DNA from: Ignavibacteriales bacterium
Lineage (GTDB): Bacteria; Bacteroidota; Ignavibacteria; Ignavibacteriales; Ignavibacteriaceae
Length of the DNA: 37,152 nucleotides
Reading direction: 5' to 3'
Assembly (NCBI GenBank): GCA_016182615.1
Contig: JACPGF010000048.1
Location: forward strand, 1 to 37,152
Below, one piece after another: positions 24,313-33,295 of the stretch; the first letter of the stretch is position 1, and every line of letters begins with the position of its first letter. The translations under genes and the position numbers were made by a program. Under the pieces are notes generated by a model. It was not told the DNA's origin, ran no database searches, and saw only the letters and a list, made by a program, of their open reading frames with translations.

Positions 24313-25737
24313 ATGTGCGGAATTATTGGTCTGTCGGGTCACGAAAATATTATCAGCGATTTACTATTCGGCCTTTCGACATTGCAGCACAGGGGGCAAA
24401 CCTCCTGCGGGATGGTAACGTTTGATAAACTGTTTCATACACATAAAGGTCTTGGTGTTATCTCTCATGTTTTTGATAAGGATAGTGTTCAGAAACTGAC
24501 TGGGGATATTGGCCTGGGACATGTTAGGTATGCCACGCAGGGCTCCGATGATATTATTAACGCGCAGCCGTTTACTATCAACTATCCTTTTGGCATCGCG
24601 ATGATACATAACGGCAACATTATCAATTTTAACGAGCTCCGCAAAACGATGTACGAGGAAAACCATATTCTCCTTGAAACATCGAATGACCTTGAATTAA
24701 TTTTGTACACGTTTTCGTCGGAACTTGCAAAAAAAGATTTGAAGCATCTTAAGGTTGAAGATATTTTTGAGGCAGTAACCAAAACACAAAAAAAAGTAAT
24801 CGGTGCATACGCGGCCATATCAGTAATAGCCAACCGCGGCCTGCTGGCCTTTACCGATCCGAATGGAATACGGCCATTGGCGCTCGGTAGGCGGCAAACC
24901 GACACCGGATACGAATACGGGTTTGCGTCGGAATCTTCTTCATTCGATTATCTTGGTTACGAACTAATGGGCAACCTTGAACCGGGTGAAGCGGTTTTTG
25001 TTGATATGGATAACAATTTGTTCCGGAAGATTTGCCATCAAAAAGAACGGGCATTCTGCATATTCGAATACATCTACTTTGCCCGTGAAGACAGCCGCAT
25101 GCATAATGTTCTTGTTGCCGAGGAGCGCATGAAGATGGGTAGATTGCTTGCTGCCAAAGTCCGTTCTGCCGGTTTGCAGCCTGACATCGTTATTGATGTC
25201 CCTTCTTCGGCGTACTTTTTTGCCGCGAGCCTCGCGGAAGAGCTGGGTGTTCCCTACCGGAGAGGTTTGGCAAAAAACAATCATATCGGCAGAAGTTTTA
25301 TTCTTTCAACACAAAAAGAGCGGGAGACTACCGCCCGCCTGAAACTGAATCCAATAAAAGAAATAGTTGCCGGTAAAAAAGTTGTTATAGTTGATGACTC
25401 GATCGTACGCGGTACAACTTCAAAGCATATTGTGCATCTGCTAAAAAAAGCGGGTGCAACGGCGGTTTATTTTGTGTCTGCCGCACCGCCTATTAAAAAC
25501 CCATGCGTGTATGGCATCGATATGGCAATAAGTGACGAGTTGATTGGACGCAAGAGTGAAGAAGAAATTGCTAAGTATCTAGAGGTAGATGCGCTTATCT
25601 ATCAGTCACTTGACGACTTGCAGGAGTTGTATAAAAATGAAGGCTTTTGCTACGCGTGCTTTAGCGGAAAATATCCTGTAAGCAATTCATTGGAATATTT
25701 ACAGAGTGTTGAGGCAGAGCGGAAGCTGAATTGTTGA
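24313..25737 (+). CDS. purF: Amidophosphoribosyltransferase PurF, Fe-S type
   Basis: A 474-residue enzyme for the first committed purine step, making phosphoribosylamine from PRPP and glutamine. The glutaminase domain begins directly with MCGIIGL, so Cys2 becomes the nucleophile after Met removal; there is no propeptide as in Bacillus. LQHRGQTSCG, GHVRYATQG and HNGNI follow. The PRPP motif is VVIVDDSIVRGTTS near 357-370. Four cysteines match the Bacillus/animal 4Fe-4S ligand pattern: C249 (CIFEYIYFARED), C398 (NPCVYGID), C446 and C449 (CYACFSGKYP). This points to an oxygen-sensitive cluster-bearing form, unlike E. coli PurF. It starts 3 nt after purN and is the end of the plus-strand purine genes. 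Confidence 0.96.
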   Translation: MCGIIGLSGHENIISDLLFGLSTLQHRGQTSCGMVTFDKLFHTHKGLGVISHVFDKDSVQKLTGDIGLGHVRYATQGSDDIINAQPFTINYPFGIAMIHNGNIINFNELRKTMYEENHILLETSNDLELILYTFSSELAKKDLKHLKVEDIFEAVTKTQKKVIGAYAAISVIANRGLLAFTDPNGIRPLALGRRQTDTGYEYGFASESSSFDYLGYELMGNLEPGEAVFVDMDNNLFRKICHQKERAFCIFEYIYFAREDSRMHNVLVAEERMKMGRLLAAKVRSAGLQPDIVIDVPSSAYFFAASLAEELGVPYRRGLAKNNHIGRSFILSTQKERETTARLKLNPIKEIVAGKKVVIVDDSIVRGTTSKHIVHLLKKAGATAVYFVSAAPPIKNPCVYGIDMAISDELIGRKSEEEIAKYLEVDALIYQSLDDLQELYKNEGFCYACFSGKYPVSNSLEYLQSVEAERKLNC

Positions 25738-25859
25738 AGGTGCTGGAGAGAGAGTTGCGTTACGTAAAACCGTGTTGTTGGATAGGTCGCTAAGTTCTGA
25801 ATCCAAATTATTTATATGCACAAAAATGCCCATGCGACCGCTTGTGATGAGTTTGATTA

Positions 25860-26114
25860 TTAGGAAAAAGCCAATGGTAATGAAAATGTTAACCGGGAAT
25901 TTTTGGTAAAGTCAAACTCGTTAAATCCAGTGCTCTCGTTCCGTTCACGCCGGTATGCAAAAATCATTTTTGCGACATCAATGAGATTAAATATTGCTTC
26001 CTCAATAGTGTCCCCCTCAGCGAATGCACCCTGTACCCCTGTAATCCTTGCTAAGTAGCCATCGTCATTTTTCTCAAGTTCAATAGATGCGAGAATTGTT
26101 TTTTCCTTTAGCAT
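25860..26114 (-). CDS. HicB-like small protein, no HicA partner
   Basis: An 84-residue protein with the HicB/UPF0150 partial RNase H-like fold: KTILASIELEKNDDGYLARI, then GVQGAFAEGDTIEEAIFNLI, with the family Gly-Tyr and the AxGDTxxEAxxN helix entry. The start at 26114 is chosen over an upstream in-frame codon because AAAGGAG lies six bases before it. HicB antitoxins normally sit beside a HicA toxin of about 60-80 residues with a conserved His, or carry a C-terminal DNA-binding domain. Neither is visible: the C-terminus is a short basic tail, and the flanks (25738-25859 and 26115-26321) hold no gene. It is probably an orphan or a non-toxin member of the family. Confidence 0.75.
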   Translation of the reverse strand: MLKEKTILASIELEKNDDGYLARITGVQGAFAEGDTIEEAIFNLIDVAKMIFAYRRERNESTGFNEFDFTKNSRLTFSLPLAFS

Positions 26115-26321
26115 TACGTACTCCTTTGAGGAGAATTTATTGGTGAAAAAGATTTTATAGTGCACATAAAGTAACAAATTTTAATTGATCATTCAACACG
26201 TCTGGCTTGTTGGATGTTTTGTTGCTATATCGAACTATTATTAAGTTTATAAGTTAAGAATAAATCTGCTATACAATCTTATTATTATAATCCTTTTAAC
26301 ATGCAAAAATTGCTCAGTAAC

Positions 26322-28109
26322 TTACTCCCACTCGATAGTGGCCGGTGGTTTTGTTGTTATGTCGTAGAAAACCGGTCCAGCACCGGGAACGGCCTGTATG
26401 GCACTGACAATTTGCTGCAACAATTGCTTATCCATCTGATATACATCCGCGGTCATAGCATCCTGCGAGCAGATGGGGCGCAGCACAAATGCCTGCCTAT
26501 TGTTTGCCGTAAACAGCGGCAAACTTACTACCGGTAACTGCCAAATTTCATGTAAATCGTGCGTGGCATTTTGTACAATATCATCAACCAATTGCAGAAG
26601 AGTAACTCTTTCTTCAGTTAAGTAAACTTCCTGCATGGCAAGCAGCGGGTTTTCATTGGATACGTTAAGTACAACCCGGTTAACCGTGTGGTGCTTGTTA
26701 ACTATCAATTTTGCACATTCAATCACAGCTTCCCACCGAAAGGATAGACTATTATCCGGAGAAAGTAAAACCGGATGCCTGTAGGTGCGGAAATCACCCT
26801 GAACACCAACGCTTTTAACCGGTAAAATTTTTGCTGTGCAATTATACTGTCCGGCTAACTGCTCAATTGCCATAAGTTCGCTTTCATCCACATCAGGCGG
26901 TGCAACATTCGCAAGAATGCGGATAGCAAGTCCGGGGCCGGGGAATGGCCTGCGCTCGACAAGGTGGCCGGGTAAGTTAAGTTCGCGGCCAAGTGCACGG
27001 ACTTCGTCCTTGTAAAGTTCTTTTAATGGTTCTATCACTAAGCCCCGAGCAATCAGCTCATCTATTTCCTTTACACGGTTGTGATGCGTTTTAATAGCGC
27101 TGGCATTTGCCGTACCGCCGCTCTCAATCGTATCGGGATAAATAGTACCCTGCACAAGTATCCATTCATCAGGCGGGAACTGATACTCCGAGAGAGCGGT
27201 ATGCATAACCTCAACAAACAGGCCGCCGATAATTTTGCGCTTTACTTCCGGATTCGTAACGCCCTGCAGCCGTTCAAAAAACAGCTTCCCGGCTTCGACC
27301 AATTTGAGGTTTTTAAATCCAAGTGTATCCAGAAACTCCATAACTGCTTCGGATTCTTTGTAACGCATAAAGCCCGTATCAACATGCAGTGCAAAAACCT
27401 GCTCGTTGCCCAGAGCCTTAATGCACAACGCGAGTGCAACAAGTGAATCGACACCACCGGAAATGAGCAGCAATAGTTTTTTGTTCCCGGCTTGCTGCTT
27501 TATTTCGTCCAGTATCTTTTCCGAGAAAGCATGCATATCCCAGTTATGGCCTACGGCACAAAGATTAACAAAATTTTGCAAAATAAGCATACCGTATTGC
27601 GTATGTGTAACTTCCGGGTGGAATTGCACGCCAAAGATGGGTTTATCAACTGCCATATATGCTGCTATTGGCGTGGTGGGTGTTGAGGCAGTTACGATAA
27701 AGTTCTCAGGCAGTTTTTCAACACGGTCACCATGACTCATCCAAACCTGCTGCTCTGTTGATGTGCTGGTGAAAAGCGGTGTAGTGGTTACACATTGAGC
27801 CGTTTCACGGCCGTATTCCTTTTCGTTGTGCGAGACAACTTCGCCTCCCAATACTTTAGCAATCAACTGATGACCGTAGCAGATGCCGAGAACCGGGACT
27901 TGCTGCTTCAGGATGTCAAGCTTCGCGGTAAGCAAATCATCTTCTGTTACCGAGCGCGGGCCGCCGGAAAAAATAATTCCCGCGACATCATCATCGTGTG
28001 GAATATCATGGGGTGAGTGAATTTCGCTATAAACACCGCACTCGCGTACGCGGCGCGCTATCAGGTGCGCGTATTGCCCGCCAAAATCAGCTACAATAAT
28101 TTTCTTCAT
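26322..28109 (-). CDS. guaA: GMP synthetase (glutamine-hydrolysing), long form with duplicated dimerisation domain
   Basis: A 595-residue enzyme aminating XMP to GMP. The glutaminase domain (1 to about 190) has C77 in LGICYGHQ and H164/E166 in FGVQFHPEVTHT. The ATP-pyrophosphatase domain has the SGGVDS loop (217-222) and GTIYPDTIES. The C-terminal half after FPGPGLAIRIL spans about 205 residues against about 120 in E. coli-type enzymes. It shows a first unit with KSVGVQGDFRTY and HTVNRVVLNVS, then a second ending YDITTKPPATIEWE. Human GMPS has the same doubled layout with similar wording (VGVQGD, NVNRVV). The start at 28109 gives MKKIIVADFGGQ and lies one base after the guaB stop; an upstream in-frame start would overlap guaB and add non-conserved residues. 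Confidence 0.95.
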   Translation of the reverse strand: MKKIIVADFGGQYAHLIARRVRECGVYSEIHSPHDIPHDDDVAGIIFSGGPRSVTEDDLLTAKLDILKQQVPVLGICYGHQLIAKVLGGEVVSHNEKEYGRETAQCVTTTPLFTSTSTEQQVWMSHGDRVEKLPENFIVTASTPTTPIAAYMAVDKPIFGVQFHPEVTHTQYGMLILQNFVNLCAVGHNWDMHAFSEKILDEIKQQAGNKKLLLLISGGVDSLVALALCIKALGNEQVFALHVDTGFMRYKESEAVMEFLDTLGFKNLKLVEAGKLFFERLQGVTNPEVKRKIIGGLFVEVMHTALSEYQFPPDEWILVQGTIYPDTIESGGTANASAIKTHHNRVKEIDELIARGLVIEPLKELYKDEVRALGRELNLPGHLVERRPFPGPGLAIRILANVAPPDVDESELMAIEQLAGQYNCTAKILPVKSVGVQGDFRTYRHPVLLSPDNSLSFRWEAVIECAKLIVNKHHTVNRVVLNVSNENPLLAMQEVYLTEERVTLLQLVDDIVQNATHDLHEIWQLPVVSLPLFTANNRQAFVLRPICSQDAMTADVYQMDKQLLQQIVSAIQAVPGAGPVFYDITTKPPATIEWE

Positions 28110-28110
28110 G

Positions 28111-29604
28111 TTAAAACTGCCCGTTTTCACTTGCTGATTCATTGTTCTCCGGCACAAAAATATCGTGCACTTTACCTTCCCGGATAGAAAGTGAACTGAC
28201 TAATTCTATTTCGGCTTTTTCATGCAGTTCTGCGATAGTTGTCACTCCGCAGGTTGACATGGTGGATTTAATTTTTGAAATACTTACTTCAAGGTTGTCC
28301 TTTAGTTTTCCGGCATACTCAACAAAGCCCTCAACGCCCTCGGCAAATTTTGCCTGATGATAGCGCTGTTGTTTCCATTCACGTGCACGGTTGCTGCCTT
28401 CGCCCCAGTAGGGTTTCATAACACGGTTGTTAATCATTACTTTTTCGGTGGGTGATTCTTCCATGCGGGCAAAATATCTGCCCATCATCACGTAATCAGC
28501 TCCTAAAGCCAGAGCCATGCTCATGTCTTTCGAGTTTACTATCCCGCCATCGGCGCAAACCGGGATGTATTTTCCTGTTTCGTGCAAATAGGCATTGCGC
28601 TCTTCAACAACTTTAATGATGGCGGTTGCGAGGCCCCTGCCAGTGCCCTTCTGTTCCTGCGTTATGCAGATTGAGCCGCTGCCCATGCCGACCTTTATCG
28701 CGGCAGCACCGCTTTCTACCAAAAACCGGAACCCTTCACCGGTAACAACATTACCGCCGACTATGGGCAGCTCTGGATATGCGGCAGTAATCCACTCGAT
28801 TGCATTTTTCTGAAAATCGGTGTATCCATCTGAAGAGTCGATAGTAACCACATCCAATCCGGCTGCAACCAACGCCGGGACACGCTCTTTATAATCATGC
28901 GTATTAACCGCAGCACCGGTAATAAGCCGCTTCCGGTCATCAACCACCTGCAGCGGATTATCGAGATGGTCGGTAATATCCTTCCGGAAAACAAGGAAGC
29001 GCAATTGGCCATGCTCGTTAAGGACGGGTAACACCGATTGATGGCTATCCATAAGGATATTGTTAGCATCCCTCAGGTTTTTGACATTGTGGGCACAAAT
29101 AAAATCCTTGGCGGGAATCATTCTCTCGGTAACCAAAAGCTCGCCGTGCCTTTTAACGTCATAGTCGTTCCGGGTAATGATGCCTGCAAAAGTGCCGTTT
29201 TCTTCAACGACGGGGAAAGTGTTAAAGCCGGTTTCAACGCGGATAGCGTGCAATTGTTTGATGTTGGCGCCGGGTGTAATGGTTCTTGGAACAACAAATC
29301 CTGCTTTGTGTTTTTTAATGGCTGTTACCATTGCCGCTTGCTCTTCAATGGGCTGCGAGCAATAGATAAATGCCATGCCGCCGCTCTTTGCCAGCTCAAT
29401 TCCCATAGCCACACCTGAAACGGACTGCATCGCGGCAGAAACCAAGGGTGTGTTAAGGAAAAGTTTTTTTTCGTCAAGTGGTGAATAAACTAGCGGGGTG
29501 CGGAGAGAAATATTTTCGATTTTGGAAGAGTCAGTCGTGTGTCCGGGCAGCAAACGGAATTCCATAAGTGTCCGTGAAGGCTCGTAGTTAATCTTTCGTG
29601 CCAT
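28111..29604 (-). CDS. guaB: IMP dehydrogenase
   Basis: A 497-residue NAD-dependent enzyme oxidising IMP to XMP, which the adjacent guaA turns into GMP. The barrel is interrupted by a CBS-pair regulatory region (about residues 95-215). VVTIDSSDGYTD and GGNVVTGEGF line the active site. The catalytic Cys is C313 in GSGSICITQEQ, followed by CADGGIV, ALGADYVMMGRYFA and the flap region with REWKQQRYHQ. The N-terminus, with TLMEFRLLPGHTTDSS, is the longer clostridial/Bacteroidota wording. An AAGGA Shine-Dalgarno lies eight bases before the ATG. It is the promoter-proximal gene of the guaB-guaA operon. Confidence 0.97.
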   Translation of the reverse strand: MARKINYEPSRTLMEFRLLPGHTTDSSKIENISLRTPLVYSPLDEKKLFLNTPLVSAAMQSVSGVAMGIELAKSGGMAFIYCSQPIEEQAAMVTAIKKHKAGFVVPRTITPGANIKQLHAIRVETGFNTFPVVEENGTFAGIITRNDYDVKRHGELLVTERMIPAKDFICAHNVKNLRDANNILMDSHQSVLPVLNEHGQLRFLVFRKDITDHLDNPLQVVDDRKRLITGAAVNTHDYKERVPALVAAGLDVVTIDSSDGYTDFQKNAIEWITAAYPELPIVGGNVVTGEGFRFLVESGAAAIKVGMGSGSICITQEQKGTGRGLATAIIKVVEERNAYLHETGKYIPVCADGGIVNSKDMSMALALGADYVMMGRYFARMEESPTEKVMINNRVMKPYWGEGSNRAREWKQQRYHQAKFAEGVEGFVEYAGKLKDNLEVSISKIKSTMSTCGVTTIAELHEKAEIELVSSLSIREGKVHDIFVPENNESASENGQF

Positions 29605-29892
29605 GCAAATTATCCTTTTTTGAAAGAGGAATTAAACTATAATTTGCCTTTAAAATTATGAAAAATTTGCCTGATAACCTTGTTTAATTCAGTAAAACGG
29701 CAAAAATTTAAAATTAATTAATATAAAACCCAAATTGTGTAGAATTGAGACAAATGAAAGTGGTTAGCCGACGGGAAAATACGGCTTATTCTCTGTTCCC
29801 GAAGGTGCCACTATGCAAATTCCCCTTAGGGGAACTAAAAAATCTAAAAACTTTGTTCTAAGGGGATTATTATTAAGAAAAATGAGAACATT
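29605..29892. repeat. Intergenic region with alternative hairpins ahead of the DsbA-like gene
   Basis: A 288-bp gap between the divergent guaB and DsbA-like genes. AT-rich DNA at 29605-29760 probably holds the guaB promoter, but no motif is clear. CGGGAA near 29773 can pair with TTCCCG near 29796. The palindrome TTCCCCTTAGGGGAA lies at 29820-29834. Its left arm can pair instead with CTAAGGGGATT at about 29858-29868, giving two mutually exclusive hairpins just upstream of the next start codon. The wording resembles a dispersed intergenic element. Confidence 0.5.
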
Positions 29893-30534
29893 GTGAATCC
29901 CAAAATGAAAATATACTATTTCTACGATGCCTTGTGCGGCTGGTGCTATGCGTTTAGCCCTGTGATAAAGGAAGTGTACGAGGAAAATATGGAACGTATT
30001 GACTTCGAAATTATCAGTGGAGGCATGATACGCGGTGAACGTGTAGGACCAATGAGCAATATGGCAGAGTATATACTTGGCGCAATACCCCGCGTTGAGG
30101 AATTGTCCGGAATACAATTTGGCAAACCCCACATAGAAGTGCTGAAAGAAGGAACAACCCTACACTCCTCGATAGAACCTTCTATCGCGCTGAGCGTGTG
30201 CAAAATGTTTGCCCCTGAAAAAGCCATCCCCTTCGCTTCGGCTATGCAAAAGGCTCATTTTTTTGACGGTAAGGATTATAATGACAATGCAATGTACATC
30301 GAAATAGCTGCATCGCTTGGTATTGATACGGAAAGATTTTCAGGATTATTACTGACTGAAGAAGCCCGGTACGCGGCTCATCAGGATTTCAGGCTTGCAG
30401 AGGATTTTGGTATTTCCGGTTTCCCGGCGTGTGTGGCCGAAAAGAGCGGCAAATACTATTTAATTTCCCGGGGCTTTATGAAAAAAGAAGATTTTTACTC
30501 CGCGCTTGCAAAAGTTGAGAGTATAGCTGTTTGA
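29893..30534 (+). CDS. DsbA-family thioredoxin-fold protein with CGWC motif
   Basis: A 213-residue protein of the DsbA/FrnE-like thioredoxin superfamily. The redox motif is C15-G-W-C18 near the N-terminus in YDALCGWCYAFSP, and the cis-Pro loop is DFGISGFPACV near residue 176. An alpha-helical insertion lies between them. There is no signal peptide, so it should act in the cytosol, for example as a disulfide oxidoreductase or glutathione-S-transferase kappa-like enzyme. The start is uncertain: GTG at 29893 or ATG at 29905 (Met5); both keep the whole domain. It is a single gene between guaB and a convergent membrane-protein pair, so its partner is not indicated. Confidence 0.85.
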   Translation: MNPKMKIYYFYDALCGWCYAFSPVIKEVYEENMERIDFEIISGGMIRGERVGPMSNMAEYILGAIPRVEELSGIQFGKPHIEVLKEGTTLHSSIEPSIALSVCKMFAPEKAIPFASAMQKAHFFDGKDYNDNAMYIEIAASLGIDTERFSGLLLTEEARYAAHQDFRLAEDFGISGFPACVAEKSGKYYLISRGFMKKEDFYSALAKVESIAV

Positions 30535-30601
30535 AAAACTGTCTGGATGCTAAAGAGTTCTTGTATGTTTGTTTTCACAATGTAAAGAGCAGTGTTCCTT
30601 C

Positions 30602-31579
30602 TTAACTAAAGGTTTCAAAGAAAAATTCGGGCACTATTGCCGTTGTATTTCGTCTGCTTATCGCAATGTAAACAAATAGCAGAAGAAAACCGGCAATGGT
30701 TGCTAACCACAAGATATAACCGGAATTTTTTTCATAGTTTGCAAATACCCATGTATTATTTATTAACCAGATGGCGATAAAATTATTGACAAAATGTGCC
30801 GTCATGGATGGGAACAGACTATTACTCCGGTAATAGAAGAATGAGAAAAGCAGGCCGAGAATTGATAATGTTATTAATCCCAAAGGCTGCATGTGGAATA
30901 ATCCAAAAATAACACCGCCTATAAAAATACTTTTTACACCAAGATTTCTTTCCAGAGTTCTTTGGAAATAGCCCCGGAAGAAAATTTCCTCGCAGATTGC
31001 CGGTGTAATGCATATTGCAAAAACCAAAAACCAAAATTCAAAACCGGATCTTGCAATAAACAGGTGTTCACCAGCCTGCTTCAGTGATTCTGGCACTTTA
31101 TACATTTCTTGTAACACAGAAGAGATTTGATAGCATGCCGGCAGAAAAAGTATTGTTATACTAACGGCTAATAATATTTGGGACAGCCCGGTAAATTGCA
31201 TCCGGATATACCTTGTTACAGTTGAACTATGCCATCGTTTTATCAGCCAGACACTCCCACCGAGAAGAAAAACAAACTGAGTTAAACTTACGGCGGTAAG
31301 AATTGGAATTTTTGCCCCGTTACTTGGCGAACTCAGGTTAAATAATTCTTTCACTTCCGCTAGTGAATGTCCTTGAAGTGTCGTGAAAAAAATTATTAGA
31401 GCTGTTATTATGGTTTGTACATAAAAATATATTGCTCCCGTGCCAAGTAACCCGAAAACCGCAGCAGCTGTCGGGTTTCGGGTTTTTTGTTCCCAAGTAC
31501 CGTCAAGTTTTGTTAAATCAGCGGCAGTATTTATATTGTTTGTCTTTACTTGTCCGGTAGTTTGCTCATCCTCTGTCAT
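30602..31579 (-). CDS. CPBP-family intramembrane metalloprotease (CAAX/Abi type)
   Basis: A 325-residue multi-pass membrane protein with the CPBP signature. Motif 1 is E197-E198-x3-R202 in ICEEIFFRGYFQR. The second His is H229 in GVIFGLFHMQ, and the third motif H262-x2-N265 in SMTAHFVNNF. These residues form the metal site of Rce1-like intramembrane proteases. About eight hydrophobic segments are visible. Bacterial members process bacteriocins or give self-immunity, but most have no known substrate and no bacteriocin gene is visible here. The first 30 residues are polar and variable. It overlaps the upstream membrane-protein gene by 14 nt, so the two are translated together. Confidence 0.87.
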   Translation of the reverse strand: MTEDEQTTGQVKTNNINTAADLTKLDGTWEQKTRNPTAAAVFGLLGTGAIYFYVQTIITALIIFFTTLQGHSLAEVKELFNLSSPSNGAKIPILTAVSLTQFVFLLGGSVWLIKRWHSSTVTRYIRMQFTGLSQILLAVSITILFLPACYQISSVLQEMYKVPESLKQAGEHLFIARSGFEFWFLVFAICITPAICEEIFFRGYFQRTLERNLGVKSIFIGGVIFGLFHMQPLGLITLSILGLLFSFFYYRSNSLFPSMTAHFVNNFIAIWLINNTWVFANYEKNSGYILWLATIAGFLLLFVYIAISRRNTTAIVPEFFFETFS

Positions 31580-32558
31580 TAGGTATGCTGTTTATTGTAT
31601 TCAAATCAATTGCATTGTCGTCGGCAATTTGTCCATCGGTTAAAGCAGCAATCTGAGGCTCCTCAGGCGGGAATTCATTATTCCTGATTCTCAAGTCATA
31701 GTAGGAAACTAATTCGTAAACCGGAGTGATAATCGAATGAATTAAGAAACTAATTGCTGATACGAAGATGAGAAATTTGTATAGAGCGATGTAATATTCT
31801 TTAAATTGTGTCAAATCACCCGAGCCAGCTGCGGGAGCCGTTTTTAATATATCCTGCCCATTCAGAAAAAAACCGAGTGGTATAGTGCACAACATAGTAG
31901 CTAATCCGATAATGAGAGAGAACAGTATTACTCTCCCGAATGTCCGCCACCAATTATCATCAACAAGATTATAACTGCGTTTTAAAGCTTCAGAAGCGGT
32001 TAAATCCTCGCAAATAATAATTACTTTGCCATACGTCCATGATATCAGAAAATAAAAAATGAGAAAATATCCCGGTACCAGCAAGGCGAATATTGCAATT
32101 GCACTTTTAGCCCCAGAAATTACTATAATAACTGTGGCAAAAATAACAACCCCCAAAAATATCCCCATTACAGGAATCAACATGAGTATATACATCAGTA
32201 TTACACGCCAGAATTTCACGGAAAATACCGAAAAAAACATTTCCTCGATAGTGCTTTCTTCGCCATTAAGTGCTTTTTGGGCTTGGATAAAGACAGCGAT
32301 TTGTATAAAAATTAATGCAATACCCAGAAAAAACAAACCAGCATAAAACGCGAGTACAGGCATTATTACCAAAGCTGGAGAATTATCACCGATAGATGCA
32401 TTGTTCGAGATAATCGAAAAAAATGTAAATGCTAGTGCTGTGGCTGGAACAATGACAATAGCAGAAAAGGTTACTGCCTTTGAGAAAATTACTTTTAACA
32501 AATTGAAAGTGATATTAGCAATATCTCCGAGATCCATTGGTCGAGTCTTATCTATCAT
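31566..32558 (-). CDS. Multi-pass membrane protein of unknown function
   Basis: A 330-residue protein with a short polar N-terminus (MIDKTRPMDLGDIANITFNL) and about six hydrophobic segments between residues 25 and 285. A conserved-looking cytosolic stretch SEALKRSYNLVDDNWWRTFG is followed by another membrane pair and an acidic, Pro-rich tail. The opening and the SxALKRSxxLVxGxWW-like motif resemble the membrane domain seen in glycerophosphodiester phosphodiesterase-associated and DUF975-like proteins; no enzyme domain is present. It is transcribed before the CPBP protease and overlaps it by 14 nt, so a joint role at the membrane is likely. The function is not known. Confidence 0.7.
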   Translation of the reverse strand: MIDKTRPMDLGDIANITFNLLKVIFSKAVTFSAIVIVPATALAFTFFSIISNNASIGDNSPALVIMPVLAFYAGLFFLGIALIFIQIAVFIQAQKALNGEESTIEEMFFSVFSVKFWRVILMYILMLIPVMGIFLGVVIFATVIIVISGAKSAIAIFALLVPGYFLIFYFLISWTYGKVIIICEDLTASEALKRSYNLVDDNWWRTFGRVILFSLIIGLATMLCTIPLGFFLNGQDILKTAPAAGSGDLTQFKEYYIALYKFLIFVSAISFLIHSIITPVYELVSYYDLRIRNNEFPPEEPQIAALTDGQIADDNAIDLNTINSIPNDRG

Positions 32559-33295
32559 AAAAATTCCCGTATTAAGTGGATGATTTCATGGGTGCAATTG
32601 TTTATGTCGGTAAGCCCGGTATAACTTTTCGCTTACTGTGCCAAGCTGTCTAAACAATTTGAAAGGTAAAGGCAAAAATACTGAATTAGACCAATCAAAA
32701 AAAACTTCACCGTTTGTAATTCATCATTTATACTCAAATTCTCGTCGAATTCTGCGATTTTTACAGAATTTGGTCGATAGGTTTGGGCAAATGGTTGGTA
32801 AAATAAAACATTTTGTAACTACCTCTTCAATTGTCGGGATACTTTTACAAGAATACCGGTTCCGGGAATAACGGCAAATAGCTGGCTATACAATCATTGC
32901 CCGGATGCATGAACCTGTCTGACCGTTTTTAGCTGCATTTAACCGCAAAGGCAGCCGCAAAGAACATAATTTGGAATAAACAAAATCCCGTTATATCAAT
33001 GCAAAAAATTAATCTTGTCAATCAAATAAATCATAGTTCAGGCAAATGACAGGATTGCTCCAAACAATTTATAGTTACCTTTACGTTTTATACCCGTATC
33101 AATATTTTCATTTATTTGCCTGCTTCCTTTTACAAGCAGGCAAGTGTAATAAGTTCTAAAGGGCATTTGCCCCGCCGCAATTTAACTTATTTTTCGGCAT
33201 AGAATGAACCGCCGTCCATCAATTTTCAAAAAAAATGGCGGTAAAGTAAAATTTAACTTGACAAGTGATAGGGAAATTATGTAATTTCAGGTCAG
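32559..33295. other. Long intergenic region upstream of the carbohydrate locus
   Basis: About 740 bp without a believable gene; a 77-codon frame at 32638-32871 has no family features. A perfect 10-bp stem TTGCCTGCTT/AAGCAGGCAA with an 8-base loop lies at 33116-33143, with no T-tract on either side. ACCGCC near 33210 can pair with GGCGGT near 33237. The right end holds a promoter candidate, listed separately. Confidence 0.5.
33258..33290 (+). promoter_or_regulatory. Candidate promoter for the secreted CBM9-like protein gene
   Basis: TTGACA lies at 33258-33263. Downstream, TATGTA at 33279 (15-bp spacing) or TAATTTC at 33282 could be the -10/-7 element; the latter resembles the Bacteroidota TAnnTTTG box, with C for the final G. 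Both would place the transcription start at or beside the first operator at 33296, which suits repression by a LacI-family protein. Confidence 0.45.

Noticed and set aside
28110-28157. Upstream start for guaA
   Set aside because: Lies within the end of guaB and adds 16 non-family residues before MKKIIVADFGGQ.
29764-30132. 122-codon minus-strand open frame
   Set aside because: Antisense to the DsbA-like gene, whose redox motif and cis-Pro loop prove the plus-strand frame.
32638-32871. 77-codon plus-strand open frame
   Set aside because: No ribosome site, no family pattern and a composition like the flanking noncoding DNA.
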